Source: Carnobacteriaceae bacterium zg-C25
GTDB lineage: Bacteria > Bacillota > Bacilli > Lactobacillales > Aerococcaceae
Direction: 5' to 3'
Assembly (NCBI GenBank): GCA_017945845.1
Contig: CP072828.1
Location: 1,358,408 to 1,422,407 of the forward strand
Length of the DNA: 64,000 nucleotides
This document shows, piece by piece, positions 44,505 to 53,305 of the stretch (position 1 is its first letter; every line of letters begins with the position of its first letter). The notes below the pieces were generated by a model, which saw only the letters and a list, made by a program, of their open reading frames with translations, was not told the DNA's origin and ran no database searches. The position numbers were made by a program, and so were the translations under genes.

Positions 44505-44660
44505 AATTTACATCATTCAAATATAAAAATCACCATTCTTATATCGTGATACATTGTAAAAATTCATAAGCGTTCCCCTTTTTTTAAAAATATTTTATAT
44601 TATCCAAAATGATTATTAAATTTGCATAAACTTAAATGACGTATTGTCATGCATTATCAA
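44505..44660 (-). repeat. Duplicated leader unit, copy A
   Basis: On the minus strand GTCATTTAAGTTTATGCAAA, then AAAAGGGGAACG, the micro-ORF and ATGGTGATTT are shared in order with 45116-45265 (GTCATTTGAGTTTGTATGAA, AAAGGGGGAACG). About 150 bases, clearly diverged. Confidence 0.6.
44517..44567 (-). CDS. Micro-ORF A (16 aa), paralog of micro-ORF B
   Basis: ATG at 44567 is preceded by AAAAGGGG with a 6-base gap (AACGCTT region). It encodes MNFYNVSRYKNGDFYI. Micro-ORF B at 45134-45181 encodes MLFYNISRYRNGDLQ. Eight or more aligned residues are identical and the others conservative (V/I, K/R, F/L), while codons differ at silent positions (TAC/TAT, CGA/CGT). This pattern indicates that both are, or recently were, translated. 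Confidence 0.6.
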   Translation of the reverse strand: MNFYNVSRYKNGDFYI

Positions 44661-44670
44661 ATATACCAGA

Positions 44671-45087
44671 TTACCACTTACAAATTCCCCAACGATTACA
44701 TTCAGTAGGAATGGATTTTACAAAACAAAATACTCCTGAGAAAGGCTTAAATACTCGCTTCTTCCCTTTTTCACCTCTCAAACCTTCTGTACCTTGCAAG
44801 ATTCCCCTATAATATAATACATATCCTGTTCCATATTTTTTGACATCAACGAACTTTTTTGTAAGCGTCATATTAGGTATCCAGCCTAATAATAAAATGT
44901 TAGGCTTAATTGCATCCGTATACTGACCATCAACTTCATCAACGTATATCGTGCCAATTACCGTTATATTAGGATGTATGTCTTTCCTTCTATCTAAAAA
45001 TTCAGCGTCTACCTTTGACGGACAAAACAATAGAATTGACGATAAAAATAGAATACCCAACATGACTTTACTAACTACTTTTTTCAT
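44671..45087 (-). CDS. Small secreted protein of unknown function
   Basis: A 138-residue protein. The signal peptide is KKVVSKVMLGILFLSSILLF ending in CPSKVDA; the mature part is ~110 residues, basic, with a beta-rich look (ITVIGTIYVDEVDG, VLYYRGILQGTEG) and three Cys near the C-terminus (VFCFVKSIPTECNRWGICKW), possibly disulphide-bonded. Start chosen at 45087; an in-frame upstream extension overlaps micro-ORF B in another frame. It is the second half of the duplicated micro-ORF unit. I do not recognise the family; a bacteriocin-like or toxin-like secreted protein is possible but unsupported. Confidence 0.6.
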   Translation of the reverse strand: MKKVVSKVMLGILFLSSILLFCPSKVDAEFLDRRKDIHPNITVIGTIYVDEVDGQYTDAIKPNILLLGWIPNMTLTKKFVDVKKYGTGYVLYYRGILQGTEGLRGEKGKKRVFKPFSGVFCFVKSIPTECNRWGICKW

Positions 45088-45115
45088 TTTTCTGCCTACT
45101 TTCTTTCTGCGATTT

Positions 45116-45265
45116 TTTACAATCCACATCACTTCATTGTAAATCACCATTACGATAACGTGATATATTATAAAAAAGCATACACGTTCCCCCTTTTAAA
45201 CCCGTTTATGCGATTTATTTTTAAAATTCATACAAACTCAAATGACACGCTTCATAGGTTATTAA
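45116..45265 (-). repeat. Duplicated leader unit, copy B
   Basis: Matches copy A at 44505-44660 block by block. It carries micro-ORF B and its AAAGGGGG ribosome site. Confidence 0.6.
45134..45181 (-). CDS. Micro-ORF B (15 aa), paralog of micro-ORF A
   Basis: ATG at 45181 with AAAGGGGG seven bases upstream. It encodes MLFYNISRYRNGDLQ, matching micro-ORF A (MNFYNVSRYKNGDFYI) from residue 3 to 13 with only conservative changes. It ends 46 bases before the secreted protein gene. Confidence 0.6.
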   Translation of the reverse strand: MLFYNISRYRNGDLQ

Positions 45266-45404
45266 CTACGTTTAGCGATACACACTATTGTTCTGGCAAC
45301 AAAACTAAAAAGGAATCATTTGCCAAATTTTTCTACACCGTTATTTTATCATTAAAATTTAATTCTGACAACGCTTACATTATCGTTTTTTAATCTTTCT
45401 AAAC

Positions 45405-45436
45405 AAAAAAGAAGCCTTTTAACAGCTTCTTTTTTT
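45405..45436. terminator. Bidirectional terminator after the thioesterase gene
   Basis: AAAAAAGAAGC and GCTTCTTTTTTT surround a 9-base loop. On the minus strand it ends the thioesterase transcript. Confidence 0.8.
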
Positions 45437-45448
45437 ACGTTAAATGCT

Positions 45449-46186
45449 TTATACCTTGATATGTTCCCAGTGGATTTGTGCCTTAGCCGCACTTTTATCT
45501 CCGTTTTTTAAATGATGAATGGTTATCTCATCTATTTCGTACAATTCATGTGTGATGCTATCGCCTAAACGCACTTCATTTTCGTACACAATGGATACTT
45601 TTTTAGGTAGGTGTGTTTCTAAAAAGGCACTATCTAAACTATCCACCACCCAGTCTACATACACTGCATTATTGACGTGTTGATTCATATCAATATGGCT
45701 AAAATACGTTGCATAATCATTGATTTTGATAGGGGCATTTTCAACACGTTTTATTTTGACCATTGCGTCTAATTTTATCATCTCACTTGCTTGATAATGT
45801 TCAACAAGTTCTGGTGAAATGCGCACTAATTTTCGCTCAAGCATATCCACCACCGCAAATCGCATCATCGTTTCAACAATCAATTCTCCATTGCACCAAA
45901 CACGAAATTGGCGATGGGTGAAAAAACGATTATACGCTAACGCTTCTGTTTCAATCGTAATGGTTTCATCACATGTTGGTAAACGATGAATGTTCATGTC
46001 GTGTTGTAAAATAAACCACGTTAAATTTTTATCCGCCATTGGATTACCATGCTGATGAATTAAGTTTTGCGTTTGTTGTCCGGATACCTCTAACAATAAA
46101 CGAACAAGCATTGACAACTTTACCTTACCGAAGCGATCCACATCTCGATGACGAATTGTAAAATTTTCTGAATAGATTAGTCCCAT
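45449..46186 (-). CDS. Acyl-ACP thioesterase
   Basis: A 245-residue double-hotdog protein of the bacterial FatA/FatB-like family, which releases free fatty acids from acyl carrier protein. The opening YSENFTIRHRDVDRFGKVKL, then QHDMNIHRLPTCDETITIET, and the second hotdog with FSHIDMNQHVNNAVYVDWV (the Asn/His catalytic region) are characteristic. Normal length. AAAGGTGA precedes the ATG. A DnaA-box cluster separates it from the divergent GntR gene. Confidence 0.92.
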   Translation of the reverse strand: MGLIYSENFTIRHRDVDRFGKVKLSMLVRLLLEVSGQQTQNLIHQHGNPMADKNLTWFILQHDMNIHRLPTCDETITIETEALAYNRFFTHRQFRVWCNGELIVETMMRFAVVDMLERKLVRISPELVEHYQASEMIKLDAMVKIKRVENAPIKINDYATYFSHIDMNQHVNNAVYVDWVVDSLDSAFLETHLPKKVSIVYENEVRLGDSITHELYEIDEITIHHLKNGDKSAAKAQIHWEHIKV

Positions 46187-46207
46187 TTATTCACCTTTTC
46201 CACAGTT

Positions 46208-46249
46208 TTATCCACTTATCCACGTAATATCTATGAAAATTGTGGATAA
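46208..46249. promoter_or_regulatory. Cluster of three DnaA boxes
   Basis: TTATCCACT (46208), overlapping TTATCCACG (46216) and inverted perfect TGTGGATAA (46241), all within 42 bases between divergent promoters. DnaA may regulate these genes or be titrated here. Confidence 0.55.
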
Positions 46250-46313
46250 CTTTTTGTTTTATAGCTCTATTTTAAAGATTTTACTATTTTTATCAATTAT
46301 TTTATATTTGCTA

Positions 46314-46359
46314 TTGATTTCCCGCTTATTCAGTTATATACTTAATTACATAAATAACT
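46314..46359 (+). promoter_or_regulatory. Promoter and operator of the GntR-ABC operon
   Basis: TTGATT (46314-46319) and TATACT (46337-46342) are 17 bases apart. AGTTAT (46332) and ATAACT (46354) form an inverted repeat with a 16-base centre, overlapping the -10, the form expected for a YtrA-type repressor site. Confidence 0.6.
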
Positions 46360-46383
46360 AACCGATTAGGGAAGGGGGACATC

Positions 46384-46752
46384 ATGAAATTTGATTATTC
46401 TGGCGAAAAACCGTTATTTCAACAAGTGGCAAACGAATTAGAAAAAGCCATTTTTGAAAAAATTTATACAGCTGGCGAACAAGTTCCGTCAACAACTGAA
46501 ATTTCTAACGGCTATCAAATTAATCCTGCAACGGTGCTAAAAGGTATTAATTTACTTGTCGATGAAGGCGTTGTTGAAAAACGACGCGGCATCGGTATTT
46601 TTGTAACAGAAAATGCACATACGCTAATTGCTAAAAAGCGTAGAGATACGTTTATGAAAAAACAACTATCACAGTTTGTTTCTCTTGCAAAATCTCTTGG
46701 TCTATCACAAGAAGATGTTGTAACACTAATTGAAAAGGAGTATATAAAATGA
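46384..46752 (+). CDS. GntR family transcriptional regulator, YtrA subfamily
   Basis: A 122-residue repressor: an N-terminal winged helix (KPLFQQVANELEKAIFEKIY, GEQVPSTTEISNGYQINPAT) and a short C-terminal helical dimerisation tail instead of a ligand domain, which defines the YtrA subfamily. These repress their own ABC transporter operon in response to cell-envelope stress. Strong ribosome site GGGAAGGGGG. The stop overlaps the ABC ATPase start by 4 bases (ATGA). Confidence 0.92.
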   Translation: MKFDYSGEKPLFQQVANELEKAIFEKIYTAGEQVPSTTEISNGYQINPATVLKGINLLVDEGVVEKRRGIGIFVTENAHTLIAKKRRDTFMKKQLSQFVSLAKSLGLSQEDVVTLIEKEYIK

Positions 46753-47606
46753 GCTTACAAGTTAAAAATGTAAACAAATATTACGGCAAAAAATTAGCGG
46801 TAAACCAAGTTTCTTTTGACATTGAGCCTAATCGAATTTACGGTATTTTAGGGCGAAATGGAGCGGGAAAATCCACGTTGTTAAATATGATTAATAATCG
46901 ATTATCCGTTTCCTCTGGAGAAATTTTATTAGATAATCAACCGTTATTAACAACACCTGACATGTTAAGACGCGTTTATTTAACAAGTGACGAAGATTGG
47001 TTCTACCCTGACTATAAAATCAAACGCATTTTCAATTTAGCGGAAACGTTATACGGCTCATTCGATTGGGAATTTGCTAACGATTTATGTAATGCCTTTG
47101 ATTTAGATATTACACGTAAATTAAAAGCCGTTTCAACAGGTTATCGCAGTATCGCAAAATTAATCGTTGCACTATGCGTGCCATGTGACTACGTCTTTTT
47201 AGATGAGCCAGTTCTTGGTTTGGACGCTAACCATCGTATTTTATTCAACAAAAAATTATTGGCTGCCAACGAACGTCGTCAACGCACTTTTATTATTTCA
47301 ACACACATCATTGAAGAAGTTGCCTATTTATTACAAGATGTCATCATTATTGATAATGGTGAAATTATTGTTGCAGATAGTACCGATAATTTAACACAAA
47401 TGGCAAAATCCGTTGCAGGAAATGCACAATTAGTTGATGAATTTACACGTGGCATGAGTGTCATTGGTAACGATTATTTAGGCGGTTTAAAACAAAGCGT
47501 TGTTTTAGGCGATATTTATGGACAAATACCAGAAGGTTTAACCGTTACACCTGTTAAACTGCAAGATTTATTCATTCATTTAACAAAAAGAGAAGGAGAA
47601 CAATAA
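46749..47606 (+). CDS. ABC transporter ATP-binding protein (YtrB-like)
   Basis: A 285-residue ATPase with Walker A GRNGAGKST, Walker B CDYVFLDEPVLGLDA and switch His in IISTHIIEE. The signature motif is degenerate: VSTGYRS where LSGGQ is expected, as in some YtrB-type ATPases controlled by YtrA-like regulators. Its role is probably export or sensing of an envelope-active compound together with the membrane protein encoded next. Its stop shares one base with the next start (TAATG). Confidence 0.88.
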   Translation: MSLQVKNVNKYYGKKLAVNQVSFDIEPNRIYGILGRNGAGKSTLLNMINNRLSVSSGEILLDNQPLLTTPDMLRRVYLTSDEDWFYPDYKIKRIFNLAETLYGSFDWEFANDLCNAFDLDITRKLKAVSTGYRSIAKLIVALCVPCDYVFLDEPVLGLDANHRILFNKKLLAANERRQRTFIISTHIIEEVAYLLQDVIIIDNGEIIVADSTDNLTQMAKSVAGNAQLVDEFTRGMSVIGNDYLGGLKQSVVLGDIYGQIPEGLTVTPVKLQDLFIHLTKREGEQ

Positions 47607-48277
47607 TGCGTATTCTAAATGGTTTAAAATATACTCTTGTCGATCAATTTAAAGTTTTACTCATTAGTATAGCTTCTGTTTTCGGTGTTGTTATGCTCTT
47701 TAGTCTACTGGCCACTAAAGGTAGAGGAATTTCTATAGCTCCTGAATTTTTAACGATATTCGTTTGGATAGGTTTCTTAATTTTGATTTTTATGGGTTTT
47801 TCCTATACGCCCATTTATTTCAGAACACTGATTCAAGGTGGTTTTACACGTTTAGAAATTTTTCTTACACAAATCATTACAGATATCATTATTGTGATTA
47901 GTGGTTGTGTGCTATGTTTATTCTCACTCTTTTTTACAGCACCAACAGAAGTTGCCTATGCTTATAAGACAGCAACATACGTCTTTAATCCATTCATCAT
48001 GCTACTGCTAATTTTATTAGGATTTTTTGGTTCTCGAACATTATTCAATTGTCTAGGATTAATTGCCAATAAATTTAGCAACAAATTTGCTGGTATTATC
48101 ATTGTTTTTGTAAGTTACTACGGTGCTGGCGTATTACTATCAAGTTTTGATATTTCCCCTACAGCAGACTTTATTGTTGATTATGGTATCTACTTTTCAT
48201 TAATTTACGTAGCGGCTTTGCTATGCGCACAATACTTTATTATGAAAACACACAATAGTAAACCAATTACAAAATAA
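47606..48277 (+). CDS. ABC transporter membrane subunit
   Basis: A 223-residue protein with about six hydrophobic helices (e.g. FKVLLISIASVFGVVMLFSL, IITDIIIVISGCVLCLFSLF). No soluble domain. It is translationally coupled to the ATPase and is almost certainly its membrane partner; no family motif could be identified. The operon ends at two hairpins, 48284 and 48360. Confidence 0.8.
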   Translation: MRILNGLKYTLVDQFKVLLISIASVFGVVMLFSLLATKGRGISIAPEFLTIFVWIGFLILIFMGFSYTPIYFRTLIQGGFTRLEIFLTQIITDIIIVISGCVLCLFSLFFTAPTEVAYAYKTATYVFNPFIMLLLILLGFFGSRTLFNCLGLIANKFSNKFAGIIIVFVSYYGAGVLLSSFDISPTADFIVDYGIYFSLIYVAALLCAQYFIMKTHNSKPITK

Positions 48278-48283
48278 AGTTTT

Positions 48284-48313
48284 TAGGGTGGATGGCACAA
48301 GCCATCCACCCTA
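48284..48313. repeat. GGGTTGACGGC-type palindromic repeat, copy 5 (terminator-like)
   Basis: TAGGGTGGATGGC and GCCATCCACCCTA form a perfect 13-bp stem with loop ACAA, followed by TTTT, directly after the ABC operon. It differs from copy 1 by paired (compensatory) changes in both arms. Confidence 0.8.
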
Positions 48314-48359
48314 TTTTGATAAAGCATCTCTCTTATCCACTGCAGAGCAATACAACGTC

Positions 48360-48396
48360 AAACAGCGTTAAGTCTAGAACCTAACGCTGTTTTTAT
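48360..48396. terminator. Second hairpin terminator after the ABC operon
   Basis: AAACAGCGTTA and TAACGCTGTTT form a perfect 11-bp stem with an 11-base loop; five T follow on the plus strand. It may also serve the convergent gltX gene. Confidence 0.75.
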
Positions 48397-48403
48397 ACGG
48401 TTA

Positions 48404-49867
48404 TTACGCCACACTATTAATGTGTACTAAGCATTTTTCTTTGCCTAGCGCTTCAATTGTTTTGGCTAATTCGGGTCCGTGTAACGCACCACTTGTCGCC
48501 ACACGAATCGGCATGAACAAGTTTTTACCTTTTACGCCTGTTTCTTTTTGTACTTCTTTAATCGCATGTTTAATATTTTCTTCGTTAAACACCGTTAATG
48601 CTTCTAACTTACTACGGAACGCTGCCAATACAACACCTACCGTCTCGCCTTGTAAAATCTCTTTGGCTTCATCATTCAACGTAAATGTTTCTTCAAAGAA
48701 AATTTTTGACGCTTCAACAATATCTGCTCCACAATGAATTTGTTCATGGTATAGACTAATCACTTGTTTAGCATGTGCTAGTTCAGCATCTGTTGCGTTT
48801 TCTGAAACATAGCCTTTTTCGATTAAGTGAGGCAACGCCAATTCAACGACTTTATCAAGAGGCGCTTTTTTCATGTAGACACTATTTACCCATGCCAATT
48901 TATTCGCATCAAATGATGCTGGTGATTTACTTAAACGTTTTTCGTCAAATAATTCAATAAATTGCTCTTTTGTAAAGATTTCTTCTTCACCAACTGGTGA
49001 CCAACCTAATAAACCAATAAAGTTAAAAATAGATTCTGGTAAATAGCCTAAATTTTTGTACTGTTCAATAAATTGTAAAATAGACTCGTCACGCTTACTT
49101 AATTTTTTACCCGTTTCCGCATTCATAATTAATGTCATATGACCAAATGTTGGACGGTCCCAACCAAACGCATCATAAATCATTAACTGTTTTGGTGTAT
49201 TGGCGATATGCTCATCACCACGTAAAATATGCGTAATCTCCATAAAATGATCATCCACAACAACCGCAAAGTTATACGTTGGCATACCGTCACGTTTCAT
49301 AATGACAAAATCGCCACCTAAACTATTACTGTCAAATGAAATATCCCCTTTGACCATATCTACAAATGAATACGTTGTATTTTCTGGTACGCGGAAACGC
49401 ACAACAGGTGTACGCCCTTCTTTTTCAAAGGCATCACGCTCTTCTTGCGTTAAATACGCATGTGCACCACTATAATGTGGCATTTCTCCACGTTCTTGTT
49501 GCGCTAGACGTTCTGCTTCCAATTCTTCTTCGGTACAGTAACATAAATACGCTTTATCTTCTGCCAACAATTGATCAACAATTGGTCGATAAATATGCAA
49601 ACGTTCTGACTGACGGTACGGTGCATATTTTTCGTTTGGCTTGTCCGGACCTTCGTCCCACTCAATACCCAACCACGATAAATTATCTAACTGACTTTTT
49701 TCTCCGTGTTCAATATTTCGTTTTGTATCCGTATCTTCAATACGAATGATGAACTCTCCGCCGTGGTGGCGAGCAAATAAAAAGTTAAAAAGTGCCGTTC
49801 TCGTATTTCCGATATGTAAATGTCCAGTAGGACTTGGTGCGTAACGCACGCGAATTGGTTTTGACAT
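48404..49867 (-). CDS. gltX: Glutamate--tRNA ligase
   Basis: A 487-residue class I synthetase that charges tRNA-Glu (and, in this group, usually tRNA-Gln before amidation). The HIGH motif is in [17 protein letters not shown] and the KMSKS motif is KKLSKRDES. The C-terminal half is the helical anticodon-binding domain. Start at ATG 49867, with AGGAGG upstream. It follows the PIN/TRAM gene, an order conserved with the Bacillus yacL-gltX region. Confidence 0.96.
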   Translation of the reverse strand: MSKPIRVRYAPSPTGHLHIGNTRTALFNFLFARHHGGEFIIRIEDTDTKRNIEHGEKSQLDNLSWLGIEWDEGPDKPNEKYAPYRQSERLHIYRPIVDQLLAEDKAYLCYCTEEELEAERLAQQERGEMPHYSGAHAYLTQEERDAFEKEGRTPVVRFRVPENTTYSFVDMVKGDISFDSNSLGGDFVIMKRDGMPTYNFAVVVDDHFMEITHILRGDEHIANTPKQLMIYDAFGWDRPTFGHMTLIMNAETGKKLSKRDESILQFIEQYKNLGYLPESIFNFIGLLGWSPVGEEEIFTKEQFIELFDEKRLSKSPASFDANKLAWVNSVYMKKAPLDKVVELALPHLIEKGYVSENATDAELAHAKQVISLYHEQIHCGADIVEASKIFFEETFTLNDEAKEILQGETVGVVLAAFRSKLEALTVFNEENIKHAIKEVQKETGVKGKNLFMPIRVATSGALHGPELAKTIEALGKEKCLVHINSVA

Positions 49868-49944
49868 GGTCAATATTCCTCCTTAGCAATGTTTCGTCTT
49901 TGCCATTGAATAGTTTAAACATTTCTATTCAAATTGTCATGTTT

Positions 49945-51060
49945 TTATGCTTTTGTTTCATTTATTTTCTTTTGAGAATGTACTGGTTTAGCGAAAATCA
50001 TGCGCCCAGCCGCCGTTTGAAGCGCACTCGTAATCACCACATCAATCTCTTCATTCATGTAATAATGCCCATCTTCAACGACAATCATCGTGCCGTCATT
50101 TAAGTAAGCTACCCCTTGTTGACGTTCTGTTCCATCTTTAACGATTAACACACGCATTGTTTCTCCCGGTAAAACAACCGGTTTAATAGCGTTTGCCAAT
50201 TCATTAATATTGAGTACAGGCACATTTTGAAATTCACAAACTTTATTCAAGTTATAGTCATTGGTTAAAACAATGGCTTCATACGTTTTTGCCAATTTTA
50301 CCAATTTACTGTCAACTTCGGGAATATCTTCAAAATCCCCCTCGTAAATTTCCACACTAATTTTATCCGATTTTTGTAATCTATTTAACACATCTAGTCC
50401 GCGACGCCCTTTAGCACGTTTTAAATTGTCAGATGAATCGGCAATGTACTGCAATTCATGCACAACAAACAACGGAATCACCAAAGTCCCTTCAATAAAG
50501 CGCGTATCCACAATGTCGGCAATACGCCCATCAATGATGGTACTTGTATCGACAACTTTGTATTGATGCATTGTATCATTTGCTTTGCGCGATAAAATTT
50601 GTGACTCTACTTTTTGTGGTTTTAATTGATTCAACAATTTGCCCCACGTATCACTACGGCGTGTCCCAACACCAAAGCCAAGATACCCGGCTAAAACAGT
50701 AATCATGACCGGTAATACATCTGAAACACCCGGAAGGGGAATGTATTGGAAAATGGAACTAATCAACGTCCCAATGACTAATCCGACAATCGCACCAATA
50801 CTTCCAAACAATAGATAGAATGGTGATTTTTTTAATAATTTATTTTCAATTTGCATCACAACATTTAATATCGGATTGGCTAGGAATAATGACAGTAAAC
50901 TAAATAAAATAGCGCCAATAATACCATTTATAATGCCGTTTTGCAATAAAGCGTTCTCCATATTTAATAGAGACCAAAATTGTGGTAGCCACAACGCACC
51001 TAAACTGGCACCTAATAGTACGGCTACAGCCACAATAATTTTCTTGCCTATATTTTTCAT
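49945..51060 (-). CDS. PIN/TRAM domain membrane protein (YacL-like)
   Basis: A 371-residue protein. The N-terminal ~120 residues hold about four membrane helices; the PIN nuclease domain follows (VVDTSTIIDGRIADIVDTRF with acidic residues, and IVLTNDYNLNKV), then a C-terminal TRAM RNA-binding domain (GETMRVLIVKDG). It is probably a membrane-tethered ribonuclease; role not established. Located between radA and gltX, as in Bacillus. AAGGAGG precedes the ATG. Confidence 0.9.
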   Translation of the reverse strand: MKNIGKKIIVAVAVLLGASLGALWLPQFWSLLNMENALLQNGIINGIIGAILFSLLSLFLANPILNVVMQIENKLLKKSPFYLLFGSIGAIVGLVIGTLISSIFQYIPLPGVSDVLPVMITVLAGYLGFGVGTRRSDTWGKLLNQLKPQKVESQILSRKANDTMHQYKVVDTSTIIDGRIADIVDTRFIEGTLVIPLFVVHELQYIADSSDNLKRAKGRRGLDVLNRLQKSDKISVEIYEGDFEDIPEVDSKLVKLAKTYEAIVLTNDYNLNKVCEFQNVPVLNINELANAIKPVVLPGETMRVLIVKDGTERQQGVAYLNDGTMIVVEDGHYYMNEEIDVVITSALQTAAGRMIFAKPVHSQKKINETKA

Positions 51061-51121
51061 ATGCTCTCCTCCTTTTCCTTAATGTCATGTGAAACAGGTA
51101 CGCATACCTGTTTCACACCTT

Positions 51122-52501
51122 TTAGCGTTTAAAAATTTCACTTAACGCTTGTTTAATCGTTGAAACACCGATAACGTGTATCCCATTTGGGATTTTCACA
51201 CCTTTAATATTGTTTTGTGGAATAAATAGACGCTTAAACCCTAATTTACTAGCTTCGTTTACCCGCTCTTGAATCGCGGTTACACGCCTAATTTCACCAG
51301 TTAATCCAATTTCTCCAATAAAGGCATCGGTTAATTGCGTTTCTTGTTCGTAATAACTTGATGCCAAACTCACAGCAATCGCTAAGTCAATTGCCGGCTC
51401 TTCTAAACGCACACCACCAGCCACTTTAAAATACGCATCTTGATTTTGTAGCAACATGCCTGTTCGTTTTTCTAAAACCGCCATAATTAACGACACACGA
51501 TTGTATTCTAAACCACTCGATGTGCGTTTTGCATTGCCAAATGCTGTTGGCGTCAATAAACATTGCACTTCAACCAATAATGGACGCGTGCCTTCCACCG
51601 ATACAACAACGGCTGAACCATTGGCACCTTTTAATCGCTCTTCCAAGAAAAACTCTGATGGATTGATAATTTCTTTTAAGCCGTCGTGATGCATTTCAAA
51701 TACACCTATTTCATTTGTTGAACCAAAACGATTTTTAACCGCACGTAATAAACGGAAACTTTGATGTTTTTCGCCTTCAAAATATAGTACCGTATCCACC
51801 ATATGTTCTAACATACGCGGTCCAGCAATGGTGCCTTCTTTTGTAACGTGACCAACAATAAAAATCGCAATATTATTGGCTTTTGCCAAATGCATTAATG
51901 TAGCGGTATTTTCGCGAATTTGTGACACGCTTCCAGCAATACCAGACGTTGCCCCTTCGTGTACCATCGTTTGAATAGAGTCAATAATGACATATTTCGG
52001 TTTAACTTGCTCAATGGCTTTAATAATAGATGCCATTTGCGTTTCGGGGTAGATATAAAATTCCCCGTCCGTAATGCCAATACGTTGAGCACGCATTTTA
52101 ATTTGTGAGGCACTTTCTTCTCCCGAAACGTAAAGTACACGATGATTTAATTTGTGTAACTGTGCCGATACTTGAAGCAACAAGGTTGATTTCCCAATTC
52201 CAGGATCGCCACCAATTAAAACGAGTGATCCGGAAACAATACCACCACCAAGTACGCGGTCTAACTCTGAAAGTTCCGTTTGAACGCGACTTTCTTTTGT
52301 GAATGCCACATCTTTAATGGGTAATGCTTTTGTTGTGTTGCCTTCAAAATCTACACGTGTGTTTGTCTTTGCGTTATCTTGGAATTTTGAGACTTCTTCC
52401 ATTTCGCCCCACGCTTGACAATTCGGGCATTTTCCGACATATTTTGCAGATTCGTATCCACACGCCATACATTGAAAAATCAGTTCACTCTTTTTTGCCA
52501 T
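51122..52501 (-). CDS. radA: DNA repair protein RadA
   Basis: A 459-residue RecA-like ATPase/helicase involved in recombination and natural transformation. N-terminal zinc finger [18 protein letters not shown], Walker [14 protein letters not shown], the RadA-specific KNRFGSTNE motif and a C-terminal Lon-like domain ([20 protein letters not shown]). It lies between dut and the PIN/TRAM gene, the usual order in Lactobacillales. Confidence 0.96.
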   Translation of the reverse strand: MAKKSELIFQCMACGYESAKYVGKCPNCQAWGEMEEVSKFQDNAKTNTRVDFEGNTTKALPIKDVAFTKESRVQTELSELDRVLGGGIVSGSLVLIGGDPGIGKSTLLLQVSAQLHKLNHRVLYVSGEESASQIKMRAQRIGITDGEFYIYPETQMASIIKAIEQVKPKYVIIDSIQTMVHEGATSGIAGSVSQIRENTATLMHLAKANNIAIFIVGHVTKEGTIAGPRMLEHMVDTVLYFEGEKHQSFRLLRAVKNRFGSTNEIGVFEMHHDGLKEIINPSEFFLEERLKGANGSAVVVSVEGTRPLLVEVQCLLTPTAFGNAKRTSSGLEYNRVSLIMAVLEKRTGMLLQNQDAYFKVAGGVRLEEPAIDLAIAVSLASSYYEQETQLTDAFIGEIGLTGEIRRVTAIQERVNEASKLGFKRLFIPQNNIKGVKIPNGIHVIGVSTIKQALSEIFKR

Positions 52502-52509
52502 GGCTACTC

Positions 52510-53073
52510 CTATTGCTCAAGCGATTGCGTTCCAGATGATCCAAAACCACCTTCACGCTGTGATGACGTGCTGTCATCGTCCGCTTTTAAAAACGTCAAG
52601 AAAATACCTTGACCGATACGATCGCCCTTTTGAATCACTTTATCTCTCAATCCAAAATTACTCATTTGGAAATAAATGTGTCCCTCGTTGTCGGCGTTGT
52701 CGTAATAATCCGAATCCACAATACCTACCCCGTTTGACAAAACTAAAAAGTGTTTTAACGGATTGCTTGAACGGTTTGTCAATTGCAAATACTCATCGTC
52801 GTTCATGTACGCCTTAATGCCTGTTGGTACCAAAACTGGTTTTAATACTTTATTCACTTCGTTTTCTTGCGCTTGTTGTGGTGTCGTGGTGCTTGGCTGA
52901 ATAAACTGCTTCAATTCAATAGCCACTGCTTTAAATAATGTTTTCCACACACTTGGAATAACCGTATCTTCTGCCGCTTCAAAGTCATAGCCTGCTGCGT
53001 GATGTGTAGCACGCTTTGGTAAGTTAATGCCTTTATCTGCATATTGCGATACAATTTTAAACCCTCTACTCAT
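52510..53073 (-). CDS. dut: dUTP diphosphatase
   Basis: A 187-residue trimeric-type dUTPase that hydrolyses dUTP to dUMP. Conserved motifs visible are [15 protein letters not shown] (motif 1), TNRSSN (motif 2), [12 protein letters not shown] (motif 3, with catalytic Asp) and the C-terminal GGFGSSGTQ (motif 5). It has a longer insert around residues 60-80 than the E. coli enzyme, as is common in lactic acid bacteria. AGGAGG precedes the ATG. It is the first gene of the dut-radA-PIN/TRAM-gltX group. Confidence 0.93.
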   Translation of the reverse strand: MSRGFKIVSQYADKGINLPKRATHHAAGYDFEAAEDTVIPSVWKTLFKAVAIELKQFIQPSTTTPQQAQENEVNKVLKPVLVPTGIKAYMNDDEYLQLTNRSSNPLKHFLVLSNGVGIVDSDYYDNADNEGHIYFQMSNFGLRDKVIQKGDRIGQGIFLTFLKADDDSTSSQREGGFGSSGTQSLEQ

Positions 53074-53223
53074 CTAGAAACCTCCTATACATTCCTTTAT
53101 TATAGCATATTTTCATAGGCTATTTATGATAATATAGCCGTTTTTTTGCAAAAAGTGGCACAAAAATCATCGATTTTCAATCTCTAATTCATTTTAATGG
53201 ATTTTACCACCGTTTTTTTCTTT

Positions 53224-53251
53224 TTTACATTTTCTTAAAAAATTGTATAAT
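53224..53251 (+). promoter_or_regulatory. Promoter of the flippase gene
   Basis: TTTACA (53224-53229) and TATAAT (53246-53251) are 16 bases apart, about 55 bases upstream of the ATG. Confidence 0.5.
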
Positions 53252-53305
53252 GAAGCTAGCGTGTTTGTCGTATACGGCAAATGATTTTATGCTTTAGAGG
53301 CGATT

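Noticed and set aside
45160..45393. 77-codon plus-strand ORF
   Set aside because: Lies antisense to the duplicated leader and micro-ORF B, has no ribosome site and no family resemblance.
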